A stretch of DNA of 64,000 nucleotides from Lysobacter oculi (GCF_003293695.1 NZ_CP029556.1:1374001-1438000), one strand, 5' to 3'. Positions 32,430 through 42,654 are shown, counted from the first letter of the stretch. The notes: generated by a model from the sequence alone, not told the origin. Translations and numbers: made by a program.

Positions 32430-32714
32430 TCAAGGCGTTCGGGATGCGCGCGCGTCCTGCCGCGACGGGCTGCGGATGGAAAAGCCCAGCAGCACCAGCC
32501 ACATCGCCAGCGCCAGCAGCGTCGGCAGCTGGAACTTTTCCGATGTGCCGATGCTGAAGCTGCGAGCGGCGAAGAAGATCAGCGTCCACAACGCCAGGTT
32601 GACCGCGACGATGGGCCAGCGCGACCGGTGCCGGGTCAGCAGCGAAATGATGCTCGGCATCAACGCGATCGGCGCGGTGGCGAAGAAGAAGATCATGACG
32701 AGGGTGGGATTCAT
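32430..32714 (-). CDS. Small two- to three-helix membrane protein, superinfection-immunity-like
   Basis: A 94-residue membrane protein. The stretch PSIISLLTRHRSRWPIVAVNLALWTLIFFAARSFS loosely follows the pattern of superinfection-immunity family proteins (a PxxIAxxRxHRN motif, then a helix with NxxxGWT). The match is partial, so family membership is uncertain. A second helix (LPTLLALAMWLVLLGF) follows and the C-terminus is basic. It lies in the small membrane-protein run. Confidence 0.6.
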   Translation of the reverse strand: MNPTLVMIFFFATAPIALMPSIISLLTRHRSRWPIVAVNLALWTLIFFAARSFSIGTSEKFQLPTLLALAMWLVLLGFSIRSPSRQDARASRTP

Positions 32715-32852
32715 GGGGCGGCGCGTGTTCCGTGCAGGCCGGCGGCGGGTTCGCGCCGGGGTTCATGGCGGATGTCACCACGGATCGCGTGGCGCGGCCC
32801 AGCGTAACGGCAAGCCCTCCGGCATGCCACGGAAGCCGCGTAATCCAGAACC

Positions 32853-33161
32853 TCAGGCGGCCCGCGTACGCCGATGCTTCAAGTGCCAGGCCAGCCATGC
32901 CAGCAGGACCAGCACCGTCGGGCAGGCCCAACCGAGCGCCGTGGCGATGGACACCGGGTCGCCCTCCATCGGCGCGGCATCGCCCGGCATCGCGCCCTGC
33001 CCGGCCATCGCCCACGCGATGTTGAGCGCCCAGCCCACCCCGACCGCGATGGCGCCCGCCGCCAGCCCGTGCAGGCGCGTGCGCGACTTCATCCACCAGA
33101 ACAGCGCGACCGGCAGCACCAGCGCCACGACCAGCACTGCTGTGACCCCGACATTTCCCAT
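32853..33161 (-). CDS. Small three-helix membrane protein
   Basis: A 102-residue protein with three hydrophobic segments (about residues 4-23, 32-54 and 74-93) and a basic C-terminal tail (HLKHRRTRAA). Function unknown; no family recognised. The ATG at 33161 begins right before the first helix. It is divergent from tRNA-Pro. Confidence 0.65.
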   Translation of the reverse strand: MGNVGVTAVLVVALVLPVALFWWMKSRTRLHGLAAGAIAVGVGWALNIAWAMAGQGAMPGDAAPMEGDPVSIATALGWACPTVLVLLAWLAWHLKHRRTRAA

Positions 33162-33206
33162 CGCTTTCCCCGGGTTGCGTGCGGCGTCCCCACGCCGCGC
33201 ATCGTC

Positions 33207-33212
33207 TATAAT
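33207..33212 (+). promoter_or_regulatory. -10 box of the tRNA-Pro promoter
   Basis: A consensus TATAAT followed by a GC-only stretch (GCGCGCC) before the mature 5' end at 33223, the discriminator type seen in stringently controlled stable-RNA promoters. The -35 region is degenerate. Confidence 0.75.
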
Positions 33213-33222
33213 GCGCGCCACT

Positions 33223-33299
33223 CGGGGTATAGCGCAGCCTGGTAGCGCACTTGTCTGGGGGACAAGTGGTCGTCGGTTCGAATCCGGCTACCCCGACCA
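33223..33299 (+). tRNA. tRNA-Pro (GGG)
   Basis: A 77-nt cloverleaf. The acceptor stem pairs CGGGGTA with TACCCCG; the D arm is GCGCAGCCTGGTAGCGC; the anticodon stem is CTTGT/ACAAG around CTGGGGG with anticodon GGG; the T-loop is GTTCGAATC; CCA is encoded. The unpaired C at position 1 of the acceptor is normal for bacterial tRNA-Pro. Confidence 0.97.
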
Positions 33300-33330
33300 T
33301 CCATATATCCGGCCACCTCCGGAAACGAAA

Positions 33331-33356
33331 AAACCCTTGAGCGATCAAGGGTTTTT
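33331..33356 (+). terminator. Rho-independent terminator after tRNA-Pro
   Basis: AAACCCTTGA pairs with TCAAGGGTTT around GCGA and is followed by a T tract. The A run on the other side means it can also terminate transcripts of the merR gene coming from the right. Confidence 0.92.
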
Positions 33357-33385
33357 CTTTGGGTGCCGCGACCGCCCGGACTGCC

Positions 33386-33742
33386 TCAGCGCCTCAGCAG
33401 CTGCAGCACTTCCTCGAGCTCCTGCCGCACCTGCCGGATGATCTGGCTCGACATCGCGGATTCCTGCTTGCCGCTATCGCCTTCCAGGCGCAGGCGCGCG
33501 CCACCGATGGTGTAGCCCTGCTCGTACAGCAGGCCGCGGATCTGGCGGACCATCAGCACGTCGTGGCGCTGGTAATAGCGGCGGTTGCCGCGGCGCTTGA
33601 CCGGCGTCAGGCTCGGGAACTCGGTCTCCCAGTAGCGCAGCACGTGCGGCTTGACGTCACACAGCTCGCTGACCTCACCAATGGTGAAGTAGCGCTTGGC
33701 CGGGATCGGCGGGAGTTCCTTGTTGCTACCTGGGTCCAGCAT
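33386..33742 (-). CDS. MerR-family regulator downstream of ihfA
   Basis: A 118-residue regulator with the MerR helix-turn-helix ([28 protein letters not shown]) and wing ([14 protein letters not shown]), then a coiled helix. There is no cysteine-rich effector domain. This gene is a constant neighbour of ihfA in many proteobacteria; its signal and targets are unknown. Its ATG lies inside ihfA, 17 bases before that gene ends, indicating coupling. Confidence 0.9.
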   Translation of the reverse strand: MLDPGSNKELPPIPAKRYFTIGEVSELCDVKPHVLRYWETEFPSLTPVKRRGNRRYYQRHDVLMVRQIRGLLYEQGYTIGGARLRLEGDSGKQESAMSSQIIRQVRQELEEVLQLLRR

Positions 33743-34022
33743 AGGCCTCCACGCGCTCCTTCAATTTCTGTCCGGGGCGGAAGGTCACCACCGTGCGCGC
33801 GGTGATCGGGATTTCCTCGCCGGTCTTCGGGTTGCGACCGGGGCGCTGGTTCTTGCGGCGGAGATCGAAATTGCCGAACCCCGAGAGCTTGACCTGGCGG
33901 CCGCCTTCGAGCCCTTCGCGCAGGGTGTCGAAGAACGCGTCGACGAATTCCTTCGCCTCGCGCTTGTTCAAGCCGACTTCGTCGTAAAGACGCTCGGCCA
34001 TCTCTGCCTTGGTCAACGCCAT
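33726..34022 (-). CDS. ihfA: Integration host factor alpha subunit
   Basis: A 98-residue DNA-bending protein. It has the family body ([28 protein letters not shown]), [24 protein letters not shown] with the DNA-inserting proline, and the [11 protein letters not shown] end. IHF-alpha pairs with IHF-beta and shapes DNA for recombination, replication and transcription. It is four bases after pheT, the usual pheST-ihfA order. Confidence 0.97.
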   Translation of the reverse strand: MALTKAEMAERLYDEVGLNKREAKEFVDAFFDTLREGLEGGRQVKLSGFGNFDLRRKNQRPGRNPKTGEEIPITARTVVTFRPGQKLKERVEAYAGPR

Positions 34023-34026
34023 CGCA

Positions 34027-36402
34027 CTATCCCCTGATCGTTGCGCCGTGGTCGCGGGCCAGCGTAGCGATCACGCCTGCCACCACATCGTCCACTTCGC
34101 GCTCAGTGAGGGTGCGTGATTCTTCCTGCAAAATCAAGCCCATAGTGAGACTTTTGAAACCTGAATCGACGCCCTTGCCGACGTAGCGGTCAAACAGCCG
34201 CACCTCGCGCAGACCGGGCCCGGCGACCGCGCGGACGGCGTCCGACAACGCCTGCCAGCTGACCGCTTCCGGCACCAGCAACGACAGGTCTCGGCGGACC
34301 GAGGGGTATTTCGATGACGCTTCGGCGCGTGCTGGCGCCCGACGGGACAGCGCCGCCAGATCCAGCTCGAAACCGATGGCCGGCACGTCGATATCCATCG
34401 CCGCACGCAGGCGCGGATGCAGTTCGCCGATCCAGCCGATACGCGCGCCGTCGCGCCAGATGTCGGCGGAACGACCCGGGTGCCCGAAGGCCTCGGCCGA
34501 GCGGCGGAATTCCAGCGTGGCGTTCGCCAGCGCCGCCAGCGATTCGACATCCCCCTTGAGATCGTGGAAATCGACGCCGCGATCGGCGCCGCCCCATTGC
34601 TCGGCGCGCGCGCTGCCGCAGGCGATGCCGGCGATGTGCGGCGTCTCCAGCGGCGCGTCACCCGCGACCGCAGGCACATCGAACACCCGCCCGATCTCGA
34701 ACAGGCGCACCCGCGATTGCTGGCGCGCGACATTGCGGGCCAGCGCTGCGGCCAGGCCCGGCAGCAGCATCGGGCGCATCACGCCCAGCTCGGCGCTGAG
34801 CGGATTGGCCAGCGCCACGCCGCCTTGCAGCTGCCACTTCGCCAGCAGGCCGGCATCGACAAAGGCGTAATTGAGCGCTTCCTGCCAGTCGCGCGCGGCC
34901 AGCTGGCGGCGCAGGTCGGCATCGGCGACGCGGTCGGCGCTCGGTGCCACCACGCGCGCCGGCCCCGAAGGCAGCTGCACGGGGATACGGTCGTAGCCGT
35001 GGATGCGCGCGATCTCCTCGATCAGGTCTTCCTCGATGGCGATGTCGAAGCGGCGCGCCGGCGGCGTCACCTGCCAGCCATCGGCATCCGCTTCCACCGC
35101 CAGGCCGAGCGCGCGCAGGATGCGTTCGACTTCCGCATCGGCGATGTCGATGCCCAGCACCCGCGCGATGCGCGCACGCCGCAGCGTGATCGCGGCCGGC
35201 TTGGGCAGGTCGGCGATGTTCGCCGCTTCCACCACCGGGCCCGGCTGGCCGCCGGCGATGTCGAGGATCAGGCGCGTCGCGCGCTCCACCGCGATGCGCG
35301 GCAGTTCCGGATCCACGCCGCGCTCGAAGCGGTGCGCGGCGTCGGTGTGCAGGCCCAGCTTGCGCGAGCGCCCGATGATCGCCGACGGCGCGAAATGCGC
35401 GGCTTCCAGAAACACATCGCGGGTCGCATCGGTCACGCGGGTGTCGAACCCGCCCATCACGCCCGCCAGCGCCACCGGCCGGTCGGCGTCGGTGATCAGC
35501 AGGAAGTCTTCGTCCACGGTGACGTCGCGGCCGTCGAGCAGCTTCAGCGCCTCGCCCCTGCGCGCGCGACGCACGCCCACCGGGCCGCTCAGCAGCGCAC
35601 GGTCGAACGCGTGCATCGGCTGGCCCAGTTCCAACATCACGTACTGGGTCACATCCACCAGGAAGCTCACCGGGCGGATGCCGCTGCGGCGCAGGCGCTC
35701 GGCCATCCACAGCGGCGTCCTGACCGCGGCATCCACGCCTTCGATCACGCGGCCAACGTAACGCGGCGCGTCGGCACCGGCAGCCAGCGTCACCGGCAGC
35801 ACGCTGTCGATGGTCGATGCGGTTTCGCCGACCTCCATCGCCACCACTTCGCTGCCGGTCGCGGCGGCCACGTCGTAGGCGATGCCGCGGATGCCGAAGC
35901 AGTCGGCGCGGTTCGGCGTCAGTTTCAGTTCGATGCTGGCGTCCGGCAGGCCCAGGTAATCGGCCAGCGGCGTGCCGACCGGCGCGTCGTCCGGCAGTTC
36001 CAGCAGGCCGGAAGCATCGGCATCGATACCGAGTTCCTTCGCCGAACACAGCATGCCGCTGGACTCGACGCCGCGCAGCTTGGCGGCCTTGATGGTGATC
36101 TCGCCGATCTTCGCGCCGACCATCGCCAGCGGCGCCTTCAGCCCCGCACGCGCGTTCGGTGCGCCGCAGACGATCTGCAGCCGCCCTTGCGCGCCGACAT
36201 CCACTTCGCAGACCTGCAGGCGGTCGGCTTCCGGGTGGCGGGCCGCGCTGACGATCTGCGCCACCACCACCTTGTCCAGCCCTTCGCCGAGCGGCGTGAG
36301 CTCTTCCACTTCCAGCCCGATCGCGGTCAGCGCGGCGGCCAGTCCGTCACGGTCGGCCTCGGTGCGGATGTGTTCGCGGAGCCAGTTTTCGGGGAATTTC
36401 AT
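34027..36402 (-). CDS. pheT: Phenylalanine-tRNA ligase beta subunit
   Basis: A 791-residue beta chain of the heterotetrameric enzyme. Domains in order are the start [12 protein letters not shown], a tRNA-binding OB domain ([22 protein letters not shown]), the B3/B4 editing region, the B5 domain and the C-terminal anticodon-binding FDX-ACB domain ([14 protein letters not shown]). E. coli PheT is 795 residues. It lies 59 bases after pheS. Confidence 0.97.
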   Translation of the reverse strand: MKFPENWLREHIRTEADRDGLAAALTAIGLEVEELTPLGEGLDKVVVAQIVSAARHPEADRLQVCEVDVGAQGRLQIVCGAPNARAGLKAPLAMVGAKIGEITIKAAKLRGVESSGMLCSAKELGIDADASGLLELPDDAPVGTPLADYLGLPDASIELKLTPNRADCFGIRGIAYDVAAATGSEVVAMEVGETASTIDSVLPVTLAAGADAPRYVGRVIEGVDAAVRTPLWMAERLRRSGIRPVSFLVDVTQYVMLELGQPMHAFDRALLSGPVGVRRARRGEALKLLDGRDVTVDEDFLLITDADRPVALAGVMGGFDTRVTDATRDVFLEAAHFAPSAIIGRSRKLGLHTDAAHRFERGVDPELPRIAVERATRLILDIAGGQPGPVVEAANIADLPKPAAITLRRARIARVLGIDIADAEVERILRALGLAVEADADGWQVTPPARRFDIAIEEDLIEEIARIHGYDRIPVQLPSGPARVVAPSADRVADADLRRQLAARDWQEALNYAFVDAGLLAKWQLQGGVALANPLSAELGVMRPMLLPGLAAALARNVARQQSRVRLFEIGRVFDVPAVAGDAPLETPHIAGIACGSARAEQWGGADRGVDFHDLKGDVESLAALANATLEFRRSAEAFGHPGRSADIWRDGARIGWIGELHPRLRAAMDIDVPAIGFELDLAALSRRAPARAEASSKYPSVRRDLSLLVPEAVSWQALSDAVRAVAGPGLREVRLFDRYVGKGVDSGFKSLTMGLILQEESRTLTEREVDDVVAGVIATLARDHGATIRG

Positions 36403-36461
36403 CGGTCATGCATTCCGGTGCGGCCGTCGCGCCGTGGCGTGACGGAAATCGTGTTCGAAGG

Positions 36462-37481
<1,020 letters not shown>

Positions 37482-37533
37482 TTAACCCGGTGGGCGGCAG
37501 GCATGGCCGAAGCCGCCTCGCCATGGTGTTTCG

Positions 37534-37569
37534 CAAATGGAAACGGGGAAGGACTCTCGCCCTTCCCCG
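37534..37569 (-). terminator. Terminator-like hairpin between rplT and pheS
   Basis: On the minus strand CGGGGAAGG pairs with CCTTCCCCG around an eight-base loop and is followed by TTTCCATTTG. It may reduce read-through from the ribosomal genes into pheST or act as an attenuator. Confidence 0.65.
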
Positions 37570-37614
37570 CCTGTTTCGTTCCGCAGAGTCAGGCGATTGC
37601 TCGCCTGCCGGGGA

Positions 37615-38367
37615 TCACTCGGCCTCGCGGCCGCCCTGCAGTTCGTCCTGGAGCACCTTCAGCTCGTCCATCTTGCCGGCAGCGGCCAATTCGGCCTGCT
37701 GCGGCCAGGTGGTCGGGTCGTGCGCGGCGAACTGGCTGCCGGCGGCGTCGAGGATCTCGCGCAGCTTGGCCACGTCGGCGTTGGCCAGGTCCTGGAAGCT
37801 CACGATGCCGGCGTCATTGAAGACTTCGGCGATCTTCGGGCCGATGCCCTCGATGATCTTCAGGTCGTCGCCCTTGGCAGCCTTCTTGGCCGGCGCCTTC
37901 TTGGCGGCCGGTGCGGCCTTTTCGGCCACCGGAGCCTTGGCGGCCTTCTTCGCCTTGGCCGGCTTGGCCTCGGGGACGAAGTTCGGCAGCGTGGCCGGAC
38001 GGGTGATTTCGATGTTCAGCGCCTTGCCGGCAGCCTCGGCCAGATCGCCAAAGCCCTTGATGTCGTGGGCGGCGATGTCGGCCAGGACCTTGCGGTCAAG
38101 GGTGATGCCGGCCTTCAGCAGGCCGTTCATGAAGCGGCTGTACGACAGGCCGTACATGCGGGACGCGGCGTTGATACGCGCGATCCACAGGCTGCGGAAC
38201 TGGCGCTTCTTCAGCTTGCGGCCGATGTAGGCGTACTGCTGCGCCTTGGTGACCGCCTGCTTGGCGACGCGGAAGACCTTGCGGCGGGCGTTGTAGTAGC
38301 CCTTCGCCTGGCTCAGGATTTTCTTGTGACGGCGTCGTGCGGTGACGCCACGCTTGACTCGTGCCAT
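37615..38367 (-). CDS. rplT: Ribosomal protein L20 with a C-terminal helix-hairpin-helix extension
   Basis: Residues 1-118 are a complete L20 (start [33 protein letters not shown]). Normal L20 stops there, at about 118 residues. This product goes on to 250: a Lys/Ala/Pro linker (about 131-166) and then a domain beginning [21 protein letters not shown], with two helix-hairpin-helix-like units and a [17 protein letters not shown] block. That module occurs on various bacterial proteins and may bind nucleic acid. L20 is needed for 50S assembly and represses its own operon in E. coli. No frameshift or stop separates the two parts. Confidence 0.93.
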   Translation of the reverse strand: MARVKRGVTARRRHKKILSQAKGYYNARRKVFRVAKQAVTKAQQYAYIGRKLKKRQFRSLWIARINAASRMYGLSYSRFMNGLLKAGITLDRKVLADIAAHDIKGFGDLAEAAGKALNIEITRPATLPNFVPEAKPAKAKKAAKAPVAEKAAPAAKKAPAKKAAKGDDLKIIEGIGPKIAEVFNDAGIVSFQDLANADVAKLREILDAAGSQFAAHDPTTWPQQAELAAAGKMDELKVLQDELQGGREAE

Positions 38368-38387
38368 TTCTCAGTTCTCCTCAGGTA

Positions 38388-38585
38388 TCAGGCGTAGGGC
38401 AGCTGGCGCGCGATGCGGCCGGCGTCGCCTGCGAACACGTAATGCGGCTGGCGCAGGTTGCGCTTCCGCTTCGTGGCCTTCTTGGTGAGGATGTGGCTGC
38501 GGTTGGCGCTGCCACGCTTGAACTTGCCGCTCGCGGTCTTCTTGAACCGCTTGCCGGCCGCACGATGCGATTTAATCTTCGGCAT
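38388..38585 (-). CDS. rpmI: 50S ribosomal protein L35
   Basis: A 65-residue basic protein with the family body [23 protein letters not shown] and [15 protein letters not shown]. Normal size and place, between infC and rplT. The spacer to rplT is 20 bases. Confidence 0.97.
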   Translation of the reverse strand: MPKIKSHRAAGKRFKKTASGKFKRGSANRSHILTKKATKRKRNLRQPHYVFAGDAGRIARQLPYA

Positions 38586-38854
38586 GGTGGTGATGTCCTG
38601 TCAGGTTGTTTATTCGACTGGTCAAGGCGGCATCCTGCGCGACCCGAAGACTGCGCGATGCTCTTTCCGTCCTGCCCTGACCCGCTTGTAAGCCGCTGAT
38701 CCAAAAGGAAAATGCGGCGGGTCCAATCAAAAATACAGCCACTCCCGGCAAACCGGGAGCCGGCAAGTATGGGGGTTTTCGGCCCTGCGTGCAATCCGGG
38801 CCCTGAAACGAAGACGCCGGGCCAGGCCCGGCGTCGATTCCGCGATGTCGCGGC
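38586..38854 (-). promoter_or_regulatory. infC-rpmI spacer with two hairpins (possible L20 operator or attenuator)
   Basis: This 269-base spacer has no gene. On the minus strand there is a strong stem GACGCCGGGC/GCCCGGCGTC (38813-38835), and then CTCCCGG/CCGGGAG (38742-38759) followed after nine bases by TATTTTTGA. In E. coli the same spacer carries the L20 translational operator for rpmI-rplT. These hairpins may end infC transcripts or regulate rpmI; which one cannot be decided from sequence. Confidence 0.5.
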
Positions 38855-39379
38855 CTACTTCTTCTTCGGCGCGATCATCATCACCATCTGCCGGCCCTCA
38901 AGGCGCGGACGCGATTCGATGACGATGTCTTCGCCCAGGTCCTGCTCGATGCGCGAAGCCATCTCGCGGCCCAGTTCCTGGTGGCTCATCTCGCGGCCAC
39001 GGAAGCGGATGTTGACCTTGACCTTGTCGCCCTCCTCCAGGAAACGGCGCATGTTGCGCAGCTTGATCTGGTAGTCGCCTTCATCAGTGACGGGGCGGAA
39101 CTTCAGCTCCTTGATTTCCTGCTGCTTGGTCTTCTTCTTGGCCTCGTTGGCCTTCTTCTGCAGCTCGAACTTGAACTTGCCGAAGTCCATGATCTTGCAG
39201 ACCGGCGGCTCGGCGTTGGGCTGGATCTCGACCAGGTCGAGCCCTTCCTCTTCCGCCTTTTCCAGCGCTTCGTCGCGCGAAAGCACGCCGATCATCTCGC
39301 CGTCGCTGCCGATCACGCGCACGCGCGGCACGCGGATTTCATGGTTCTTGCGGTTCTGTTTCTGGTCGTTGGTGCTGAT
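38855..39379 (-). CDS. infC: Translation initiation factor IF-3 with an ATC start codon
   Basis: Binds the 30S subunit, prevents premature 50S joining and proofreads the start codon. Reading upstream from the first GTG (39331), the frame continues through [16 protein letters not shown] to ATC at 39379, with GGAG eight bases before it; a TGA in frame lies just upstream. This gives 174 residues and the usual family N-terminus. A rare start codon is known in infC and lets IF-3 repress its own synthesis. The body has [21 protein letters not shown] and [12 protein letters not shown]. Confidence 0.93.
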   Translation of the reverse strand: MSTNDQKQNRKNHEIRVPRVRVIGSDGEMIGVLSRDEALEKAEEEGLDLVEIQPNAEPPVCKIMDFGKFKFELQKKANEAKKKTKQQEIKELKFRPVTDEGDYQIKLRNMRRFLEEGDKVKVNIRFRGREMSHQELGREMASRIEQDLGEDIVIESRPRLEGRQMVMMIAPKKK

Positions 39380-39439
39380 GTGTCAATCTCCGGAGGGAAT
39401 CGTGCCGGCCCGCCTTTCGCAGGGCGGACCGGGCTGTGC

Positions 39440-41347
39440 TCACGCGGACGGGACGTGCTCGCCCGCGAGGCGCGCGGCGAAGGCTTCGACGGTCATGCTG
39501 CCCAGATCCTCGCCCCCGCGCGTGCGCACCGCGACGTGGCCGTTTTCCTTCTCGCGGTCACCGACCACCAGCAGGTACGGCACGCGCTGCAGCGTGTGCT
39601 CGCGAATCTTATAGCCGATTTTTTCGTTCCGCAAATCGTCGGCCACCCGGAAGCCTTGATCTGCAAGGGTTTTCCGGACCTCGGCGACATAATCGGCCTG
39701 CGCGTCGGTGATATTCATCACCACCGCCTGGACCGGGGCCAGCCAGGCCGGGAACTGGCCGGCGTGGTGCTCGATGAGGATGCCGATGAAGCGCTCCATC
39801 GAGCCCACGATGGCCCGGTGCAGCATCACCGGATGGCGCTTCTGGCTGTGTTCGTCGATGTATTCGGCGCCGAGGCGGCTCGGCATCATGAAATCCACCT
39901 GCATCGTGCCCAGCTGCCAGGTGCGGCCGATGGCGTCCTTCAGGTGGTACTCGATCTTCGGGCCATAGAAGGCGCCCTCGCCCGGCAGCTCCTCCCACTC
40001 GACGCCGGCGCCGGCCAGCGCCGAACGCAGCGCGGCTTCGGCCTTGTCCCAGGTGGCGTCATCGCCCAGCCGCGATTCCGGTCGCAGCGCGATCTTGATC
40101 TGGATGTCGCTGAAGCCGAAATCCGAATAGACCTTGAGCGCCTGCCCGTGGAAGGCGCGCACTTCGGACTCGATCTGCTCTTCGGTGCAGAAAATGTGGC
40201 CGTCGTCCTGGGTGAAGCCGCGCACGCGCAGGATGCCGTGCAGCGCGCCGGAGGGCTCGTTGCGGTGGCAGGCACCGAATTCGCCGTAGCGGATCGGCAG
40301 GTCGCGGTAGCTGTGCAGGCCCTGGTTGAACACCTGCACGTGGCCGGGGCAGTTCATCGGCTTCAGCGCGTAGGTGCGCTTCTCCGACTCGGTGAAGAAC
40401 ATGTTGTCTTGGTAGTTGTCCCAGTGGCCGGATTTCTGCCACAGCGAAACGTCGAGGATCTGCGGGCAGCGCACCTCGCCATAGCCGGTCTCGCGGTAGA
40501 CCTTGCGCATGTACTGCTCGACCACCTGCCAGATCGACCAGCCCTTGGGGTGCCAGAACACCAGGCCGGGGCCTTCTTCCTGCAGGTGGAACAGGTCCTG
40601 CGCCTTGGCGATCTTGCGATGGTCGCGCTTCTCGGCTTCCTCGATCTGGGTCAGGTAGGCCTTGAGGTCCTTGTCGTTCAACCACGCGGTGCCGTAGATG
40701 CGGCTCAGCATCTGGTTGTTGCTGTCGCCGCGCCAGTACGCGCCGGCCACCTTCATCAGCCTGAAGGCGCGCAGCTTGTCGGTGCCGGGCACGTGCGGGC
40801 CGCGGCAGAGGTCGGTGAATTCGCCCTGCTTGTAGAGCGAAAGCGCCTGGTCGGCCGGAATCGACTCGATGATCTCGGCCTTGTATTCCTCGCCCATGTC
40901 GCGGAAGAACCTGACCGCCTCGTCGCGCGTCATCACCGAGCGCGCCACCGGATGCGCCTCCTTCACGATCTTCTGCATCTCGGCCTCGATGGCCGGCAGG
41001 TCCTCGGGCGTGAACGGACGCTCGTAGGCGAAGTCGTAATAGAAGCCGTTGTCGATGACGGGCCCGATGGTCACCTGCGCGCCCGGATGCAGGCGCTGGA
41101 CGGCCTGCGCCAGGAGGTGCGCCGTGGAGTGGCGCAGCACGTCGAGGGCTTCGGGCGACTTGTCGGTGACGATGGCCAGTTCGGCATCGTGATCGATGCG
41201 GTGCGAGAGGTCGACGAGGTCGCCATCGACCTTGCCGGCCAAAGCGGCCTTGGCCAGGCCGGCGCCGATGGACGCGGCAACCTCGCCAACGGAAACGGGG
41301 TGTTCGAATTCGCGGCGCGAGCCGTCGGGGAGCGTGATGGCGATCAT
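39440..41347 (-). CDS. thrS: Threonine-tRNA ligase
   Basis: A 635-residue class II synthetase. Domains are an N-terminal TGS domain ([24 protein letters not shown]), an editing domain ([34 protein letters not shown] with the HxxxH pair), the catalytic core with the zinc ligands in NCPGH and motif 2 at [15 protein letters not shown], and a C-terminal anticodon-binding domain. E. coli ThrS is 642. The ATG at 41347 is used; the GTG-type lead upstream is not family-like. It heads the thrS-infC-rpmI-rplT-pheS-pheT-ihfA-merR operon. Confidence 0.97.
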   Translation of the reverse strand: MIAITLPDGSRREFEHPVSVGEVAASIGAGLAKAALAGKVDGDLVDLSHRIDHDAELAIVTDKSPEALDVLRHSTAHLLAQAVQRLHPGAQVTIGPVIDNGFYYDFAYERPFTPEDLPAIEAEMQKIVKEAHPVARSVMTRDEAVRFFRDMGEEYKAEIIESIPADQALSLYKQGEFTDLCRGPHVPGTDKLRAFRLMKVAGAYWRGDSNNQMLSRIYGTAWLNDKDLKAYLTQIEEAEKRDHRKIAKAQDLFHLQEEGPGLVFWHPKGWSIWQVVEQYMRKVYRETGYGEVRCPQILDVSLWQKSGHWDNYQDNMFFTESEKRTYALKPMNCPGHVQVFNQGLHSYRDLPIRYGEFGACHRNEPSGALHGILRVRGFTQDDGHIFCTEEQIESEVRAFHGQALKVYSDFGFSDIQIKIALRPESRLGDDATWDKAEAALRSALAGAGVEWEELPGEGAFYGPKIEYHLKDAIGRTWQLGTMQVDFMMPSRLGAEYIDEHSQKRHPVMLHRAIVGSMERFIGILIEHHAGQFPAWLAPVQAVVMNITDAQADYVAEVRKTLADQGFRVADDLRNEKIGYKIREHTLQRVPYLLVVGDREKENGHVAVRTRGGEDLGSMTVEAFAARLAGEHVPSA

Positions 41348-41383
41348 GTGGGTATCAGGAAATTCGGAAGCGGACAACGCGAA

Positions 41384-41401
41384 AAGGCGCCGAAGCGCCT
41401 T
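41384..41401 (-). terminator. Hairpin in the thrS leader (possible attenuator)
   Basis: On the minus strand AAGGCGC-TTCG-GCGCCTT is a UUCG-capped stem followed by TTTTCGCG-type sequence, 37 bases before the thrS ATG. It lies 25 bases after the stop of the small leader ORF at 41426-41452. Confidence 0.6.
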
Positions 41402-41425
41402 CCATCATTGGAGTGCGTCGGCGGT

Positions 41426-41452
41426 TCAGTCGGGGTGGCGGGTAGTGCTCAT
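41426..41452 (-). CDS. Possible leader peptide of thrS (MSTTRHPD)
   Basis: An eight-codon ORF with two adjacent threonine codons (ACT ACC) that precedes a terminator-like hairpin in the thrS leader. Its position and Thr pair suggest transcription attenuation by threonyl-tRNA supply. Only two Thr codons are present and the ribosome site is weak (GAG nine bases upstream), so this is a hypothesis. Confidence 0.35.
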   Translation of the reverse strand: MSTTRHPD

Positions 41453-41534
41453 GTCGCACACTCGGCCGGCGTTTCCGCGGGCCACCTGTCTGCTGCGGGA
41501 TGCCGGATCACCTTAGTTTGGCGGGCTTTCCGGG

Positions 41535-42401
41535 TCAAGCCGGCGCGCCCGCCTCTTCTTCATTGCCCAGTTCGCGGCCGATCAGCTCGGCGAAGGAACG
41601 CAGCGCCGCGAGCGTGGCGGCATCGAGCCGCGCCGGTTCCGGGTCGATGGCGCAGAGGGTGCCGAAGAACGTGCCGTCCGGCCGCGAGATCGGGATGGAG
41701 ATGTAGCTGCGGAAGCCGTAGCGGGCGGGCGTCGGGTGGTCACGGAAGGTCTCGCTGCTCCGCGCGTCGTCAAAGGCCACCATCTGGCCGTTCTGGCGGA
41801 TTTCGTTGCAGATGGTGGTTTCCAGCACCAGGTCCTGCCCGGGCAGCAGGCCGAAGGCGACATCGTCATACACCGCGCAGGCCGTCCAGCGCGCCTCGGT
41901 GACGCGCGCGACGGCCCCGAAGCGCATGCCGGTGCTGCGCGCCATCGCCTCCAGGATGGCCGGCACCGCGGCGATACGGCTGACGGACTCGACGTCGCGG
42001 CGGAGCGCTTCTTCCAGGCCGGCGATGCGGGCGGCCACATCGACTACGGAACCGGTATCCGCCGCCACATCGTTGCCGAGCACATGGCGCTCGATCGCCA
42101 TCCGCGACACCCGGTGCACGATGGCGCGCAGGTCATCGGCCACGGGACGCTGGTCGGGCGGTACGCCGAGCAGGTTGATGACATGGCCGACCACGCGGAT
42201 CTGGTCGAGGTCGTGGCGGGCCTTCAGGGCATCGGATTGCGCCTTGAATGCCGCGAGCCATGCGGCACCCGGCTCGCCGTCCAGTTCGGCCTGGATCACG
42301 CCGTTGCGGTCACTCGCCGCCGGGACCACGAACCCGATGATGCGGAGCGGGCGCAGCGGAAGGGCCGATGAATCCGGGCGCAGAGGCGGCATCTCGATCA
42401 T
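41535..42401 (-). CDS. GAF-domain sensory protein
   Basis: A 288-residue protein. The C-terminal half is a GAF domain (AILEAMARSTGMRFGAVARVTEARWTACAVYDD to FFGTLCAIDPEPARL), of the kind that binds small molecules or chromophores. The N-terminal part resembles the ligand-side lead of histidine kinases (LRPLRIIGFVVPAASDRNGVI, DLDQIRVVGHVINLLG, HRVSRMAIERHV), but no kinase or cyclase domain follows. It may be a stand-alone sensor or the trimmed remainder of a larger one, next to the integration site. Confidence 0.78.
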   Translation of the reverse strand: MIEMPPLRPDSSALPLRPLRIIGFVVPAASDRNGVIQAELDGEPGAAWLAAFKAQSDALKARHDLDQIRVVGHVINLLGVPPDQRPVADDLRAIVHRVSRMAIERHVLGNDVAADTGSVVDVAARIAGLEEALRRDVESVSRIAAVPAILEAMARSTGMRFGAVARVTEARWTACAVYDDVAFGLLPGQDLVLETTICNEIRQNGQMVAFDDARSSETFRDHPTPARYGFRSYISIPISRPDGTFFGTLCAIDPEPARLDAATLAALRSFAELIGRELGNEEEAGAPA

Positions 42402-42472
42402 CGGAATCCCCGGCAGTGGCTCGAAAACAAGAACGGCGCAACCCGGAGGCCGCGCCGTCTAGTCCACGTATG

Positions 42473-42519
42473 TGGTGGGCGGTACAGGGTTCGAACCTGT
42501 GACCCCTACCATGTCAAGG
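42473..42519. repeat. attL: 47-bp tRNA-Val 3' end repeat, left copy
   Basis: On the minus strand this reads CCTTGACATGGTAGG..., then the T arm and ACCGCCCACCA, i.e. anticodon loop (GAC) to CCA of tRNA-Val. It is identical to 59069-59115. The bases beyond 42519 are not a tRNA 5' half, so this is only a fragment. Confidence 0.92.
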
Positions 42520-42603
42520 ACGGGAAATGGCGTCCGCATACATTCATACCTTCCGTATGTATTTGTTCTGTATGCGCACGAACCCCTAGACATCCGCATA
42601 TGC

Positions 42604-42622
42604 TTTCCGTACTTTTTCCGTA
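42604..42622. repeat. Integrase arm-site candidate, left copy
   Basis: TTTCCGTACTTTTTCCGTA holds two TTTCCGTA units 11 bases apart. The same 19 bases occur at 59002-59020 near the other end. A further TTCCGTA is at 42551-42557. Repeated short sites on both sides of the core are typical of tyrosine-integrase attachment regions. Confidence 0.65.
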
Positions 42623-42654
42623 CTCCCCTTGAAGCACGCGGAACGCACTACCTC

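Noticed and set aside
33175..33180. TTGCGT as the -35 box of the tRNA-Pro promoter
   Set aside because: 26 bases separate it from TATAAT, too far for a sigma-70 promoter.
42473..42549. Complete tRNA-Val gene at the left junction
   Set aside because: Only the anticodon-loop-to-CCA part matches; the D arm and acceptor 5' strand are absent.
42472..42654. N-terminal extension of the integrase beginning MVGGTGFEPVTP
   Set aside because: It is the tRNA-Val 3' end translated antisense, a well-known artefact. The ATG at 42655 gives a normal integrase.
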